A stretch of DNA of 64,000 nucleotides from Chamaea fasciata (GCA_029207755.1 JARCOQ010000012.1:23919740-23983739); one strand, 5' to 3'. Counted from the first letter of the stretch, positions 42,575-54,200 are shown. Notes: generated by a model from the sequence alone, not told the origin. Program-made: numbers and translations.

Positions 42575-43115
42575 CTTCTCGGCAGCAGGGATATTCTTCA
42601 GGAGGGGACTTTCGCCCTTTCTTTAAGGATCTCTGGATATAGGTGTTCCAGTTGTGGTCTTTAACCTGAGGAGCGTCACACCTTACTTCTTTTATCCGAC
42701 GGCGACACACTCCAGCTATTATTTGTGCCACAAAAAGGACTGGTTCATTGGAATGGTAACAATATAGTTCGGGATTTATGCCTTCTGCAAATATGTCCCA
42801 CCACTCTTTAGAGTCTACTTGTAATTCCCCTTGAGCTACATTCTGAGCCAATACTAAATCAGTAAGCTCCCGTTGAATTTTTAGACAGAGGCAGCAAACA
42901 CCTCTCGGGGGCCTGCCTCTGTGACAATGGGTCCACCACCTGTTTTCACAAACTAAACATTGGTAACATACAAAGGGGTGACAATTCCCATTACAATAAG
43001 AATCATTACATTTAATACAAACACAATCATTATATATATTTCCCTTATGGTCTCTTTCAAGCTCTAGTTGATATTCTATTCTAAAAGTTTTATACCAATA
43101 TTTTCTGTTCATCAA
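42441..43115 (-). CDS. ERV-C Cys-rich accessory protein, unknown function
   Basis: The 224-codon open frame starts 12 bases after the pol stop and overlaps the 5' end of the env frame. Cysteines lie at 31, 33, 36, 41, 45, 50, 53, 56, 64, 74, 75, 77, 119, 137, 146, 177 and 178, with His at 46, 63 and 65. WWTHC is at 60-64, PRGVC at 70-74 and YCYH at 118-121. The C-terminal 45 residues are strongly basic. ERV-D encodes a colinear homologue; in the 32-residue core (47-78) 20 residues are identical. I see no signal peptide. The arrangement suggests a zinc-binding protein, possibly nuclear or RNA-binding because of the basic tail. That is inference. I know no described retroviral accessory gene that matches. 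Confidence 0.82.
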   Translation of the reverse strand: MMNRKYWYKTFRIEYQLELERDHKGNIYNDCVCIKCNDSYCNGNCHPFVCYQCLVCENRWWTHCHRGRPPRGVCCLCLKIQRELTDLVLAQNVAQGELQVDSKEWWDIFAEGINPELYCYHSNEPVLFVAQIIAGVCRRRIKEVRCDAPQVKDHNWNTYIQRSLKKGRKSPPEEYPCCREDGSPRGSQQPSRRARQRERKLWRKSPWDRWNQEVMENEMPKDWD

Positions 43116-43127
43116 GAATGTCCTTTC

Positions 43128-46100
43128 TTAATTTCCTGTTGCAGTTCCCCGAGTGAGTTTCAACTTTAAGTCTCCGGCTGGGCTGATGACCTTCCACCTA
43201 GGCTCGGGCACTGGTCCTTTTATACGACTGGCGTGAGTCCATCCCCGCTCTGCTGTCCGTACTGCTGTATTTGTTGTGAGAAGCACCAGATATGGACCAT
43301 CCCAATGGGGCTGGAGAGTAATTTCTTTCCAAGTTCGGATTAAGACCCAGTCTCCCGGTTGCACCTGATGTAGAGTGATATTTAAGGGTGGTCTCTGCAA
43401 TATCTGCCCTTTTTCCCATAACTTCTTCCTAAAGTCCATCATCTCGGTTATATATGTTTTCATTTGTTTATCAATTATTCCGGGGTGGTCTCGAGGCATA
43501 CCTGCATCATACGGCATCCCATACAGCATTTCAAAAGGAGATATCCCCACATCAGATCGGGGCAGAGTTCTGAGATTTAACAAGGCCAGGGGGAGACACT
43601 TAATCCAATTAAGTTTGGTTTCTAAAGTTAACTTCGTTAGCTGTTTCTTTAATTCTCCATTAACTCTCTCTACTAACCCCGAACTTTGAGGATGCCACAG
43701 GGTATGTTCTTCCCATCTAATTCCAAGGGCTTCTGACAAGGCCTTAATAACTTTTGATACAAAGTGTGGTCCTTGGTCTGAGTCTATACTTTCAGCTACT
43801 CCATACCTGGGCACAATTTGTTCTAGTAACACTTTGGCCACCGTGTGTGCAGTGGCTCTTGCGGTTGGAAATGCCTCTACGAAATGGGTGAGGTGGTCTA
43901 TTAGTACTAACACATACTTATATCTTCCCACCTTGGGAAGTTCAGTGAAATCTATTTGTATTTTAGAAAAAGGCCTTACGGCAACCGGTCTTCCTCCTCT
44001 TGGTAGTTCTCTCCGTACAGAGCGGTTTACCTTCAAGCAAATCTCACAGTGCTGAGTGATTGATTTGGCTAGATCATGTACCCCAATACTCATATATTTT
44101 AAAGCAAATTGATCTATTAGTGCCTGACTTCCCCAATGAGTCTTTTGATGTATATTCGACAACAATTGGAAAGCCAAAGCCTTTGGGATGACTTCTCTCC
44201 CGTCCGGTAGTCTCCATTTCCCTTCTTTATCTTGTTGTACTCCCATATCTTTCAGTTTACGTTCTTCTTGGGGTGTAAATCGAACAGGGTAAGGGTTGGG
44301 AGGGTCCAGTTCTGATCTAGGATTCTTATGCTTAAGAAGTTCTATTCTGAGGGCAGCCTTTTTAGCCTCTGCATCTGCTTTGTTGTTTCCCCTGGTCTTA
44401 CGATCTGTCCCTGTTTGATGTCCTCTGAGATGTACTATTGCTATTCTCACGGGGTCTCTCAGGGCGTGCAATACTTCCTTGATTAATTCTTGATGTATAA
44501 GGTCTTTCCCTTGGGAATTAATTCGACCTCTTTCCTCCCATATTTTCCCAAATGTGTGCACCACTCCATAACTGTACTTCGAATCAGTATAAATGGTTCA
44601 TGTTTTTCCTTTTAGTCTTTTAAGAGCCCGCAAGATGGCATATAATTCACATGCTTGGGCTGACCATGACGGATTCAAGGGTCCTGCTTCTAAAACCTCA
44701 AAATCCTTCCCTGCTACTAGTGCATATCCTGATCTACGTCTTCCATCCACTATCTGGGATGAGCCATCCACAAAAATTACTTCTCCCTCTGAGAGCTCCT
44801 CCTCCTCTAAATCGGGCCTAATCTTAGTCTGTTCCTCAATAGTTCGGAGGCAATCGTGGGCCAGTTCTTCTGATAGTTTTGGTTCCCCAAATAAAAACTG
44901 AGCAGGGTTTTGTAAAGATGTAGTTTCTAATGTTAAATTCGGGGCCTCCAGCAAGATCCCCTCATATTTTAATAATCTGGAATCAGAGATCCATTTTTCA
45001 GCTTTTTGCTGCAAAACACTCCTCACATTGTGGGGGGATAATACCTTAATGGTACTATTGAAGGTTATTTTTCGAGCCTCCTCTATCATTAAGGCACATC
45101 CAACAATGGCCTGTAAACATGTGGGCCAGCCCCTACTCACAGGGTCTAATAATTTAGACAAGTATCCTATGGGCTTCTTTTTCCCTGCCCAATCTTGGGT
45201 TAATACTCCATATGCTGTCCCATTCTCTATGTTGGCGAATAGATAAAATGGTCGGTTTAAGTCTGGCAAACTTAAAACTGGTGCATTTGCCAATTCTCTC
45301 TTTAATGCCCAGAGTTGCTCTTCATCTGTCTTTCCCCAGCTTATATGATTAGACTCGGTGAGCTTGGCATATAAAAATTTAACTTTACTACTGTAGTTTT
45401 CAATCCATAAGCGGCAATATCCCAATAGTCCTAACCATTGTCTAACCTGTTTTTTACTTGCTGGAGGGGGTAAAGATAAAATTCCCTGTACCCGTTCCGG
45501 GTCAATTGTCTTCTCTCCCTTCTCAATGTAGTGTCCTAAATACTTTACCTTTTCTTCTACAAATTGTAATTTAGATTTTGATACCTTCAGCCCCTTAAGC
45601 CCCAGAAAATTTAAAAGTTTTATGCTTTCTTTTCTGACTTGATTTTCCATTTTTCCTGCTATCAATAGGTCATCCACATACTGAATCAGGGTAATTTCTG
45701 GGTCTGGGGTAAAATCTTGAAGAATCTGTTCTAGGGCTTGTCCAAACAAATTAGGGCTTTCTGTAAACCCCTGTGGAAGCACGGTCCACCTCAATTGTTG
45801 TTTGTGCCCTGTGTCAGGGTCTTCCCATTCAAATGCAAAATAGTCTCTACAGCTTTCGTCTAAAGGGCAAGCCCAAAAAGCATCCTTTAAGTCTATTACA
45901 CTGTACCACAAATTTTCTGGCCCCAATTTACTCAAAAGGGTATAGGGTTTTGCTACTACTGGGAATCTGGACACAGTGCGCTTATTGATTTCTCTTAAAT
46001 CGTGCACTAGTCGATAAGTGCCATTGGGTTTCTTTACTGGTAAAATTGGGGTATTAAATGGGGACATACACGGTTCTAATAGTCCCTGAGATATTAATCT

Positions 46101-46649
46101 CTCAACTTCGGGTTTCAACCCCTTCCGCCCTTCTATAGACATAGAATATTGCTTAATTTGGACGGGGTTCTCCGGGTTCTTGAGGGTTACTTTAAATGGC
46201 GAGATGTTTAGTCTGCCCACGGTCTCAGGGGTATACCAGACTTCAGGATTAATTTCTTGTTCGTCTTCAACCCTAAGGGCACATATTTTAATTCCCAGCT
46301 CCCCTTTTTTAACTTCCAAACCTATTCCTAATTCTACCATCAAATCCCTTCCCAAAAGATTAAAATCGGCTTCTGGGACTAAGAGAAAATTTCCCATACC
46401 TAATTTAGATTCTGTTTCTATTAAAACTTGTTGTACAATCCCTACCTTGAAGGGTTCTCCCTTTGCTCCAACCACATGGGCAATATCTTTAGATAATTTG
46501 CACCCAGGGGGTATTTGCTGGAGGGTAGACCTCTCAGCTCCTGAGTCTACCAAAAATTCTACCTCCTGTGACTGGGGACCTAATTTTAGTTTTATCAAGG
46601 GCTCTTTGTTCGTACGGGTCCCCAATACATAGAGCCCCTGACCCCCCCT
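43128..46649 (-). pseudogene. pol: ERV-C pro-pol, one nonsense codon
   Basis: The main frame (46673-44598) begins with protease (LVDSGAE) and RT (QYVDDLLIAG), continues into RNase H (FVDGSS) and stops at TGA 44598-44600, where ERV-B has GGA. The frame continues from 44564 to 43128 with the rest of RNase H and integrase (IDFTEL, DSDQGPHF, VERVNGE). A further defect is at the junction with gag: after the gag TAG there are six G where ERV-B has GGAGG, so pol is one base out of the readthrough frame. Only these two lesions are apparent in pol. Confidence 0.93.
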
Positions 46650-48081
46650 AATCTTCTTTGAATGCCGCCTCATCCTTTATCCTCTGTCTGCAGTCTCTTT
46701 TCATATGTCCTTTCTTCCCACAGTAGTAGCAGTTGGGGGCCCCCTTCTGGGCTACTATCCTGTTTCCACTTTGCAGTCCCCGCGGTCTTTCCATTCGTCT
46801 CCCCTCTCGTACTGCTGCCACCATCAATTTCATTTGCTTTTTATGTGTGTCTTCCTCTCTTCTAACATAAACTTTCTGCGCTTCTCTGAGTAATTCATCC
46901 AATCCCCTATCCTGCCAATTTTCCAATTTTTCCAACTTTCTCCTAATGTCTTCCCAAGATTTTCCCACAAATTGCATCTTCAATAAAGCCTGTCCTAGTT
47001 GGGTCTCGGGATCTAGCCCGGAATATAACTGCAGGTTTTTTCTCAGTCTTTCTAACCATTCTGTGGGGGATTCATCCTTCTTCTGGGTTTCACTTAATGT
47101 TTTATGTAGATTCTGTCCTCTTGGAACAGATTGTCTAATCCCTTGTATAATAACGTTTCTTAAATCCTCCATGTCCCTTCTCCCATTCTGGGTTTGATGG
47201 TCCCACCCAGGGTTCTGTAGAGGCCATTTCACGTCCCCGGCAGGTCCTTGCGCATGTTGTAAATCCCACAGCCTCATCCCTTCTCTCCTAATCATATTTC
47301 TTTCTTCTGCCGTAAATAAAATTCTCAAAATAGACTGTAATTCTTCCCAGTTGTATATATTAGGGCCTAAAAATAGGTCTAGCTTTTCTGCTACTCCCAG
47401 CGGGTCCTCTAGTAAGCTACCCATATCCTTTTTAAACTCTCTAACTGTATTTGAATTCAAAGGTACTGATACGAACCCTAGTTGCGGTTGTGCCCCTCCC
47501 ATAGGTACTTCCCTTAAGGGTAGCAGCTCGTGTTCCCTCCGCCTTCTCCTAACTGTGGGTCCAATGCCCTCGTCCTCGGGGGTTTGGGCGTCCGGTTGAG
47601 GAGTAGGAACCGGTAATACTTGGGGCAGGGGTTGTGGTGCTGGTGGTGGTGGAGGGGGTGCATACGGGGGTGGTATCAGGGGAACTTCCTCTTCCTCCTG
47701 TGCTTTTTTATTTTTCTCATCTTTATGTTCAAACTTTATTTGGGAGAGATTGAATATTGCTACTCCCTGGTCCCCTGGGCGGGTGACCCATACCGCAGCA
47801 TAATCTGCCTCTTCCTGATTAAAGGGGACCTTCCTACGTACCCACTGATTCAAAAATCCCTGAATCCATAATTCTGATGACCCAAACCTGGGCCACCAAA
47901 CTGCCTTGGAGATTTGTTGTCCTCCCCAGACTTCTACACAAAAGTGTATCATCTTAACTTTGTCCTTGTCCCCCGTGGTGGGATAATATTTCCAATTCTC
48001 TAACATAAACCCCAGCGGTGAATCCCTAGGAACCGAAGGGGGTCTCATGGGTGGAGGGGGCTTGCTTTTCCCCTGTCCCAT
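46648..48081 (-). CDS. gag: ERV-C gag, intact 477-codon frame
   Basis: The protein starts MGQGKSK with a Gly2 myristoylation site for membrane targeting. A PPPY late domain, which recruits NEDD4-type ligases for budding, is at 137-140 in a proline-rich linker. The capsid includes a major homology region (SPTEWLERLRKNLQLYSG). One CCHC knuckle, C-Y-Y-C-G-K-K-G-H-M-K-R-D-C, is at 451-464. The frame ends at a TAG that in ERV-B has a readthrough context. One knuckle and the PPPY motif are typical of gammaretroviruses. This is the only complete gag in the window. Confidence 0.94.
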   Translation of the reverse strand: MGQGKSKPPPPMRPPSVPRDSPLGFMLENWKYYPTTGDKDKVKMIHFCVEVWGGQQISKAVWWPRFGSSELWIQGFLNQWVRRKVPFNQEEADYAAVWVTRPGDQGVAIFNLSQIKFEHKDEKNKKAQEEEEVPLIPPPYAPPPPPPAPQPLPQVLPVPTPQPDAQTPEDEGIGPTVRRRRREHELLPLREVPMGGAQPQLGFVSVPLNSNTVREFKKDMGSLLEDPLGVAEKLDLFLGPNIYNWEELQSILRILFTAEERNMIRREGMRLWDLQHAQGPAGDVKWPLQNPGWDHQTQNGRRDMEDLRNVIIQGIRQSVPRGQNLHKTLSETQKKDESPTEWLERLRKNLQLYSGLDPETQLGQALLKMQFVGKSWEDIRRKLEKLENWQDRGLDELLREAQKVYVRREEDTHKKQMKLMVAAVREGRRMERPRGLQSGNRIVAQKGAPNCYYCGKKGHMKRDCRQRIKDEAAFKED

Positions 48082-48140
48082 CTTCTGGAATACCCTCTTT
48101 CAGCCGTGTGTGTGCTCACTCACTTCCCCTTTTTCGTGGC

Positions 48141-48661
48141 TGTCCTGGGTTGAAGTATATTCTATCACCATCTTCATGAACTGTTGAAACCAGGTGAGGC
48201 AGTGCTCCCTGCCTCCTCCACTCTGGCTTATCTTCTGTTAATGGGCCATCAGCACCTTTGCTACACAGCTCACAGATAACCCCCTCCTGGACTACCTCCT
48301 GTTAATGGGCCCATCAGGCCTTATCACATGACTCACCATCCCATTGTGGGATGCTCCGCCCAGAGGGAGAAACCAAGCATTCCAGCCTGGATATAAGCTG
48401 AGACTCTGAACACCAGAGGGGCGCTTACCCACTGGATTCCCAGAGGACCCGAGCTACCAGACCTTTCTACAGGATCACTGCTTCAGGAAGACCACCTCAT
48501 CTGGACTGCTTCCATCACTCCGCTCAGGTTGTATTCTGACTCTGTCAGTGGTCTTTTGTATTATTGCATCGATTTTATTTTACTTTCTTTCCTTTTTTTT
48601 TCCTATTAAATTGTATCTCTGACTTGGAGCCTCTCATTTGTTTTACCTTCAAACTACTACA
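48141..48661 (+). mobile_element. Solo LTR of the ERV-A family inside the ERV-C leader
   Basis: This 521-bp sequence runs TGTCCTGGGTTGAAG to CTACTACA and matches the ERV-A LTRs. The 5-bp repeat gtggc lies at 48136-48140 and 48662-48666. The undisturbed ERV-B leader (6303-6340, reverse complement) has only one gtggc, which proves the insertion. Recombination between two LTRs removed the body of the element. It postdates ERV-C. Confidence 0.96.
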
Positions 48662-48999
48662 GTGGCCCAGTCCCTCGCGGGCGATGGGAAACGCACTACT
48701 TAAGGGTCCGCACTCACTTGGAGAATCTGGCTGCCAGTTCTCCTCTCACTCACACGCACACACGTTGTATTCCAGGATCCCAACCCAGCCCGGACGGATT
48801 CCCCTGCACAATGGGCAGTTACTTACGCGTCTCCTGCGTCTTCGTCCGGACCTCGAGTGCACCGAGCTTATAGGGTTTTCCTTACCTTATTGTTACAAAT
48901 TTGGGTTCGTCGGTAAGAGCAAGATCTCGACTTCAGAACCAGAGGCCGCCTGTACAGGCGGGGCGCCTCCCCTAGTCCCTCTGTCGGATCCGTATTCTT

Positions 49000-49017
49000 A
49001 TCCGAGTCACGGCACCA
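49000..49017 (-). other. ERV-C primer-binding site, tRNA-His
   Basis: The plus strand reads ATCCGAGTCACGGCACCA, identical to the 3' end of tRNA-His, three bases from the 5' LTR. It is the same primer as ERV-B. Confidence 0.9.
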
Positions 49018-49020
49018 AAT

Positions 49021-49404
49021 TGTTATAGAGAAAATTTTGCACGGAATAGTCTGACACCGTTGCTTGTCCCAATCAAGGATTTTATTAATTACAGCAAGCG
49101 TAACAATAAGGTAATGCAGCGCTGGGCGACAGGGGAACCATTGTCCCGCCACTGCCGCACCAGTCAGGGTTTTAGTTCTTCCTCTTATACAGTCCGGTTT
49201 CCGGCGTGCGTGACTTCCTTGAATAGTACTCTGCGCACGTGCGTCACTGTTGCTGGGGTCTGCTCTTCCCCTGCCGCGTTTCAAGACTCAGAATCGTTGA
49301 CTTCCTGGAAAATATTACTTACAACCGCAAATTATGCGAGACTACCTTTATCACTTAACTTGTCACCCACATCCTGGATTTAATGAACAAACATATCAGT
49401 AACA
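49021..49404 (-). repeat. ERV-C 5' LTR
   Basis: 384 bp with the same structure as the ERV-B LTRs. It would drive transcription leftwards and so lies head-to-head with the CpG-island promoter at 49405. Confidence 0.94.
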
Positions 49405-50330
49405 GGTGGCACCATGGCTGTGTTCAGGCAGCCGATTTAGTCAGGTGCCTCTTTAAGGCGCCCGGGGGAGCCTTAGGTGTGCAGTAAAAAAGATGGCGGG
49501 ACGACCGGAAGCAGCTTCACCCACAACCAAGATGGCAGCAAAGAAGGGCGAAAATCAGGTGATGTCAGTTCCAGGATGGTGGCTCGGCGCAACGCGTTTG
49601 AACTTCCAAATATGGCAGCAAAAAAAGCGGGAGAAAGGCAAGGACCCCGGGGGCATCTACCTGACTTGCTTGTGCCCTGCCCCGACACCGGCGCCGCCCG
49701 GCCGCGATTTTCCGCTGCGTTTCCAGGTGCGCGGCCACGGGCTGTGGGCTCACCGGCGCCACGGGTGGGCGGGAGCCGGGTGGGAGCCGGGCCGGCGCTG
49801 ACAGGCAGCGGCGGGGACGCCTCTCTCTGCCGAGGTCCTGCCACTGCCTGTGGCCTGGGCGTGGCCCTTGTGCCGGGCACCCGTCCCGTTCCCCACATTC
49901 CCGCTGCTCCTCGCCGTCCCCACACGCCCCTTCTTGCAGCCCTCCAGCCCCGGAGAAATGGAGGAAAACACAAAATCATTCTGGCAGAACCGTCGGCGGA
50001 GCTGCCTCGAGCCGTCCCCGTCCTGTAGCCAGCAGCAGGAGGCAGCTGCTCTCTGCCGCAAAGCTGAGCGAGGCTGAGGTAAGCGGAGGGGTTGTGGGGG
50101 GGACGCTCCGTTGTCCGGGCAGGGCTTCCCGGGGACAGTTTCAGCTTCCCGCAGCTCTGGCTGAGGGCTGCACGGAGTCCGGGCTGAGCCAGCTGGGAGC
50201 GGGGTCTGCTGTTCACATCCCCCCGGGAGCTGCCGCTGCCCGAAGAGGGCTCGCTAGAGCCTCGTGTCCTCTGTGTGTGCAAGTTTTTGATCGGCTTTGT
50301 AGCAAATGTGGTGTTTCAGGCTGGGTGCGC
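49405..50330 (+). promoter_or_regulatory. CpG-island promoter with YY1- and ETS-like sites
   Basis: CpG-dense, TATA-less sequence. AAGATGGCGGG at 49490, AAGATGGCAGC at 49529 and weaker copies near 49573 and 49608 fit YY1 sites in the orientation common just downstream of starts. ACCGGAAGC near 49504 fits an ETS site. A splice donor GCTGAG/GTAAGC at 50078 suggests a first exon of roughly 500-600 bp on the plus strand. The ERV-C 5' LTR abuts the island. Long open frames here are compositional. Confidence 0.65.
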
Positions 50331-50548
50331 TGAGTTCCCTGGGTGGGAAATACCTTGAAGTAGCCAGGCTGAGCAGTTGCTGAGAATTCCAAGCCTGGGA
50401 TTCTTGAAACAATGTTTGAATAGCTTATCATTGACCTGAGGCAGTGAGTCAAGTCCGTTTGTTGGAGTGGCAGAAATGATGCCACCTGTTTCTCTTCACA
50501 GAGGAGCACATGTACATAAAGGTAAACAGATTTCTTCTGTCACATCAG

Positions 50549-50607
50549 TACTCGGACCTGAGGAAAGTACCATTTTTTTCCAGCTTTTCTACAGTTTTGA
50601 TTCTGAG
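50549..50607 (+). other. Possible short exon
   Basis: CACATCAG acceptor and GAG/GTAAGT donor flank 59 bp that read open in one frame. No family match is recognised. It would lie between the CpG-island exon and the exon at 51140. Confidence 0.3.
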
Positions 50608-51139
50608 GTAAGTGTATCATTTTAGGTATCCAGTAATTCTTCAGAAATTTATGGAAAAAGGCCATAAAAATACATTGAAATCTCATTTTCCCCTCGGTGA
50701 TTATTTAGAAGCATCTTTCTTTTGTTTCATATTGAAATTTAAACTGCTATTCCTGTGGTGGCTTTGTTGTTTTCTTTATACCAACACACAATGAGTTGTG
50801 CTGTGTATGCTTTGTGAGCGGAATAAACAGAATATTCTGCCCCAACTAGCTTCCATTCATCTCTGAGTTTAGATTAGTAATTTTGAGTTCCACTGAAGTG
50901 TTTTAGGAATAGCAACTTCTACAATTCCATTTCCACTGCATGTTTGGGCTGCAGACTGATTGTTCCTGATGGATGTTAGGGATTAAATTTGGAAGGAGTG
51001 GAAATTGAGAAGTTCAGAACAAGCTGTGGAAAGCCCTGAGCTGGCACTGGCAGGGAACCAGGTTTTATGCTCTTAGGGGCAGTTATTTTTTGGAAATGTC
51101 TAAATGTCTGATGGTGGTATTTTTCTTTGCGGCTTCCAG

Positions 51140-51283
51140 TACAAAGCACAGCGTGAGCAGATCCTTGGGTGTTTTGGGGAAGGGCTGCGTGACAAACATT
51201 GCGGTGAGCTTCATGACTGCCAGAGGATTTTCCAGGTCATTCTCTGCTTTTTCAACAGTCCTTTGTGTGATGAGGGCTCCCAG
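51140..51283 (+). CDS. URB1: URB1-like exon, 144 bp
   Basis: Acceptor GGCTTCCAG, donor CAG/GTAAGA. Contains ILGCFGEGLRDKHCGEL and ends in phase 0. Confidence 0.55.
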
Positions 51284-54200
51284 GTAAGAATTTAAAAGGA
51301 AAGCACCGAAACACCCCAAAGCACAGAAGTTTGCATGGCTTTGAGATCTCAAGCACAAAGCAAAGAGGAGCAGCTGACTCTACCTCTGTCTTCTTGAAAA
51401 CCTGTTCCTTGTTGATTTTGTGGATGTGTGGAGGGGGTAAAAAAATTGCTTACGTCTAAACTATGCAATATATCTAAGACATATTGCTTATGTCTAAACC
51501 AGTAAAACCCTTATCCCCTGAAACTGGAACAGGTTGCTGCCATCACAGAGCCTCACGTGGGCACCGTGCCTTTGTGCCTACAGTCAGGGCCTTTTCTTTT
51601 TTGGAGCTCTCCATTCCCCAGGCAGCACATTTGTTACCTGAACTGCGCTTCAGCAGGAGGGAAACTCATGTGCCAGTAGCTCTCAGGTTTGGGAGCATCC
51701 ACCCTGAGTATTTCAGGTATCAAAATCTTGGACAAAAGGACAAAATCCTCTCGCTACCTGGAGACTTCTTGTAAGAGTAGCTTTGAACAGAGAATGTCTT
51801 TCCTTCCCTGGAGTTGCTGAGAGCAGGTGGTGTTCATTTCACCTTGAAGTTGATCCAATTGCTAATTCCAAGTTAGATAATTAGATCTTGACGGTAAAAG
51901 AACAAGTTATATTTTCTGTTTCAGAGTTGTATGCTGGAGATATTCCAAAGTGCTGCCCGTGCCAGCAGAGCTGCCTATGAGCTGATCCAGGATCACAGCC
52001 ACCTCACATGGGTCCTGCACAGCTTAGAGAAAAGGTAAGCAGAGAAGTACAGGAGAAGTGGGAACAATTTTGCTGTCCACGGTAGAGTAATTGCATGACT
52101 GAGTATGAAAAGTGACAGGCAGGGAGCCAGACGCACCAAGGGCTGGACTGGCACAACTTGCTGAACTCTGAAGTGTCCCTTGTGGTTTTGAAAACAGAAT
52201 CAAGATGCTTTCAGGTTGTGGTAGGAGGGATGATGGTGGAGGGGCTTCATGAATTGAAAACCACTTCCTTGAAAAACTGAGAAAGCAAAATGGCACTTTG
52301 GAATTTAAAAGGTAGAGACACCAATACGAACACCCTCAATTCACATCCTGTCACAGGACCTGCTGCACAGGAAGCGGCACAGTAATGGCTTTGAGCTGTC
52401 TAGAACATTCCTCCTCCCCTTGCCTCTCCCTCACATACATTTACATCCACCAAAAATCTCTTCTGCACAGAGCGCCCTGACAGTTTCAGGCAAGTGCACT
52501 AGGATATGGTCGCCTGTAGGTGATGGACCAGCTGCTGGTGAGGATCTGCCTTCCAAACGTGGTTTTCTCTTTTGTTTTGTTGTTGTTTGGTTAGTTTTGG
52601 TTTTTTTTTCAGGTTTCTGGAAAACAAAGTGATAAATAAAATGATTTCCTTACTCCATACTCTGTGGCTAACAAATTTAGATGAGAGAAAACAAGAATCA
52701 ATCCCAGGTGAAGAGGAAATTTCTTCCTATTCAGCTTGTAAATGAATTTCTGTATGTTTTGGCCACATTAATCAAACGTATTTGATAAGTACTTTGTTTT
52801 AGTCGGTTTGCATTTCATCCTCTGTTTAGTTTGAACTCTATTAAGGCCAGGAGGATTTCTTTATCTCTGGTAGATGAATGGCTTTTTTCACCCTCAATTT
52901 GTGTCTTGAGTAGTGAATTTGGGTGTTATTTCTTTGACAGGAGGATTTAGCTATTTGAATCCATGGGGAATAAAGTAAGGCTTCAGGAGCTTCTCTCACC
53001 TCCAGGCCGGGGGATCCAGTTTGGAATAGAGTTCCAGCCTGGAGTCCCTGAGAGCTCCCGGAGCCCATTGGAACAGCGCAGACTCCATCTGGCTGCTTAA
53101 CGAGGCTGGTGCCTACCATGGTAAAAACTGAATCAACACAGGAGAGCACCTTACTTGCACAAGTTTGTATCAGGAAAATCCTTTGGAGTATCTGATGTTT
53201 GTTTTGGTGGGGTTTTCTTCTTACAGAAAATACTAAAGACAAGAACAAATCTCAAGCCTCATCTCATCAGAAAAATCATCACTCTCAGAAAAAAAACGAG
53301 GAAGAAGGTGACACTGCTGCAGACGTGGAAGTGTCTGAGCTGAAGAAATGCAGCCCACTGGGACCCTGTTTTCCCAGCACCACCCTCCACACAGGGAGAG
53401 GAGACCCTATGAGCTGGTGAACCTGGGGGCGAGGCAGTGGCCGTCACCTGTGCGTCCACTCACGTGGTCACCGAGGGGCTGCTGAGGTCCCTGGCCAGGC
53501 AGAGCCTCCTCAGGGAGCAGGACGTGTCCCCAGCCCTGAGGTGGCTGCGGAACCACGTCCCACCATGCCTGCCGGCTGCGCACGTGATGCTCAGGGATGA
53601 GACACTGAGGAACGACCTCTTCAGGCTTTACACCCGGCTCAGCCAGGCCAGCAGCGCCTCAGCTGGGCTCTCCAGGGAGCTCGGAGTGCTCAGTTCCATC
53701 ATGTTGCAGCTACTGGAGGAGCAGGCCCTGTCCAGCACCTTCCACAAGCCTGTGAAATCCCTGTGCCTGTCACCAGCGATGGAAGAGGATGCGGACCAGA
53801 CAGGTGCCTTGTCTTGTTCTTATCACTCGTTACGAGGCAGTGGTGGGAGGAACTAGGAAATTCCATGGCTTTTTAAATCCAGTTTTAAACTAGTTTACCC
53901 ACATCCACCCAGGCGCATGGCTTCCCACAGCAGAAGCAGTGTCTTTCTTGGGATGGGGGCAGGGGTGGGTAGCACGGAGCATGGTTACTCTATGAGGTTT
54001 TCTGACACTACAACACTCACACTCCCTCTAAGAAACTTCCCTTTCAAGGACTAAACTGGAACAAAAGGTATAAAAGAAATGTAATTCCAAGAGGGAAAAC
54101 AGTCTGCAAAAAACAGGTCCGTGTGGGCATGGATGCTGATTCCTGTTGCTGGTCAATGATAGCAGCTGACGGGTCAGATTTCAAACTATTTTATTTAACA

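Larger units (their letters stand above)
40146..49404 (-). mobile_element. ERV-C: class I (gamma-like) provirus, sister of ERV-B
   Basis: Two 384-bp LTRs (40146-40529 and 49021-49404), about 1.8 percent apart, enclose full-length gag, pro-pol, accessory frame and env on the minus strand. The flanking repeat is ggtgg at 40141-40145 and 49405-49409. This is 5 bp, whereas ERV-B has 4 bp. Visible defects are an extra G at the gag-pol junction and one stop in RNase H. A class III solo LTR interrupts the leader at 48141-48661. ERV-C supplies the intact reference for the gag deletion and accessory frameshift of ERV-B. Confidence 0.95.

Noticed and set aside
48991..49020. tRNA-His gene
   Set aside because: Only the 3' 18 bases match; it is the primer-binding site of ERV-C.
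49473..50282. 269-codon minus-strand and 183-codon plus-strand frames at the CpG island
   Set aside because: Compositional frames over a promoter-like region; no conserved motif.
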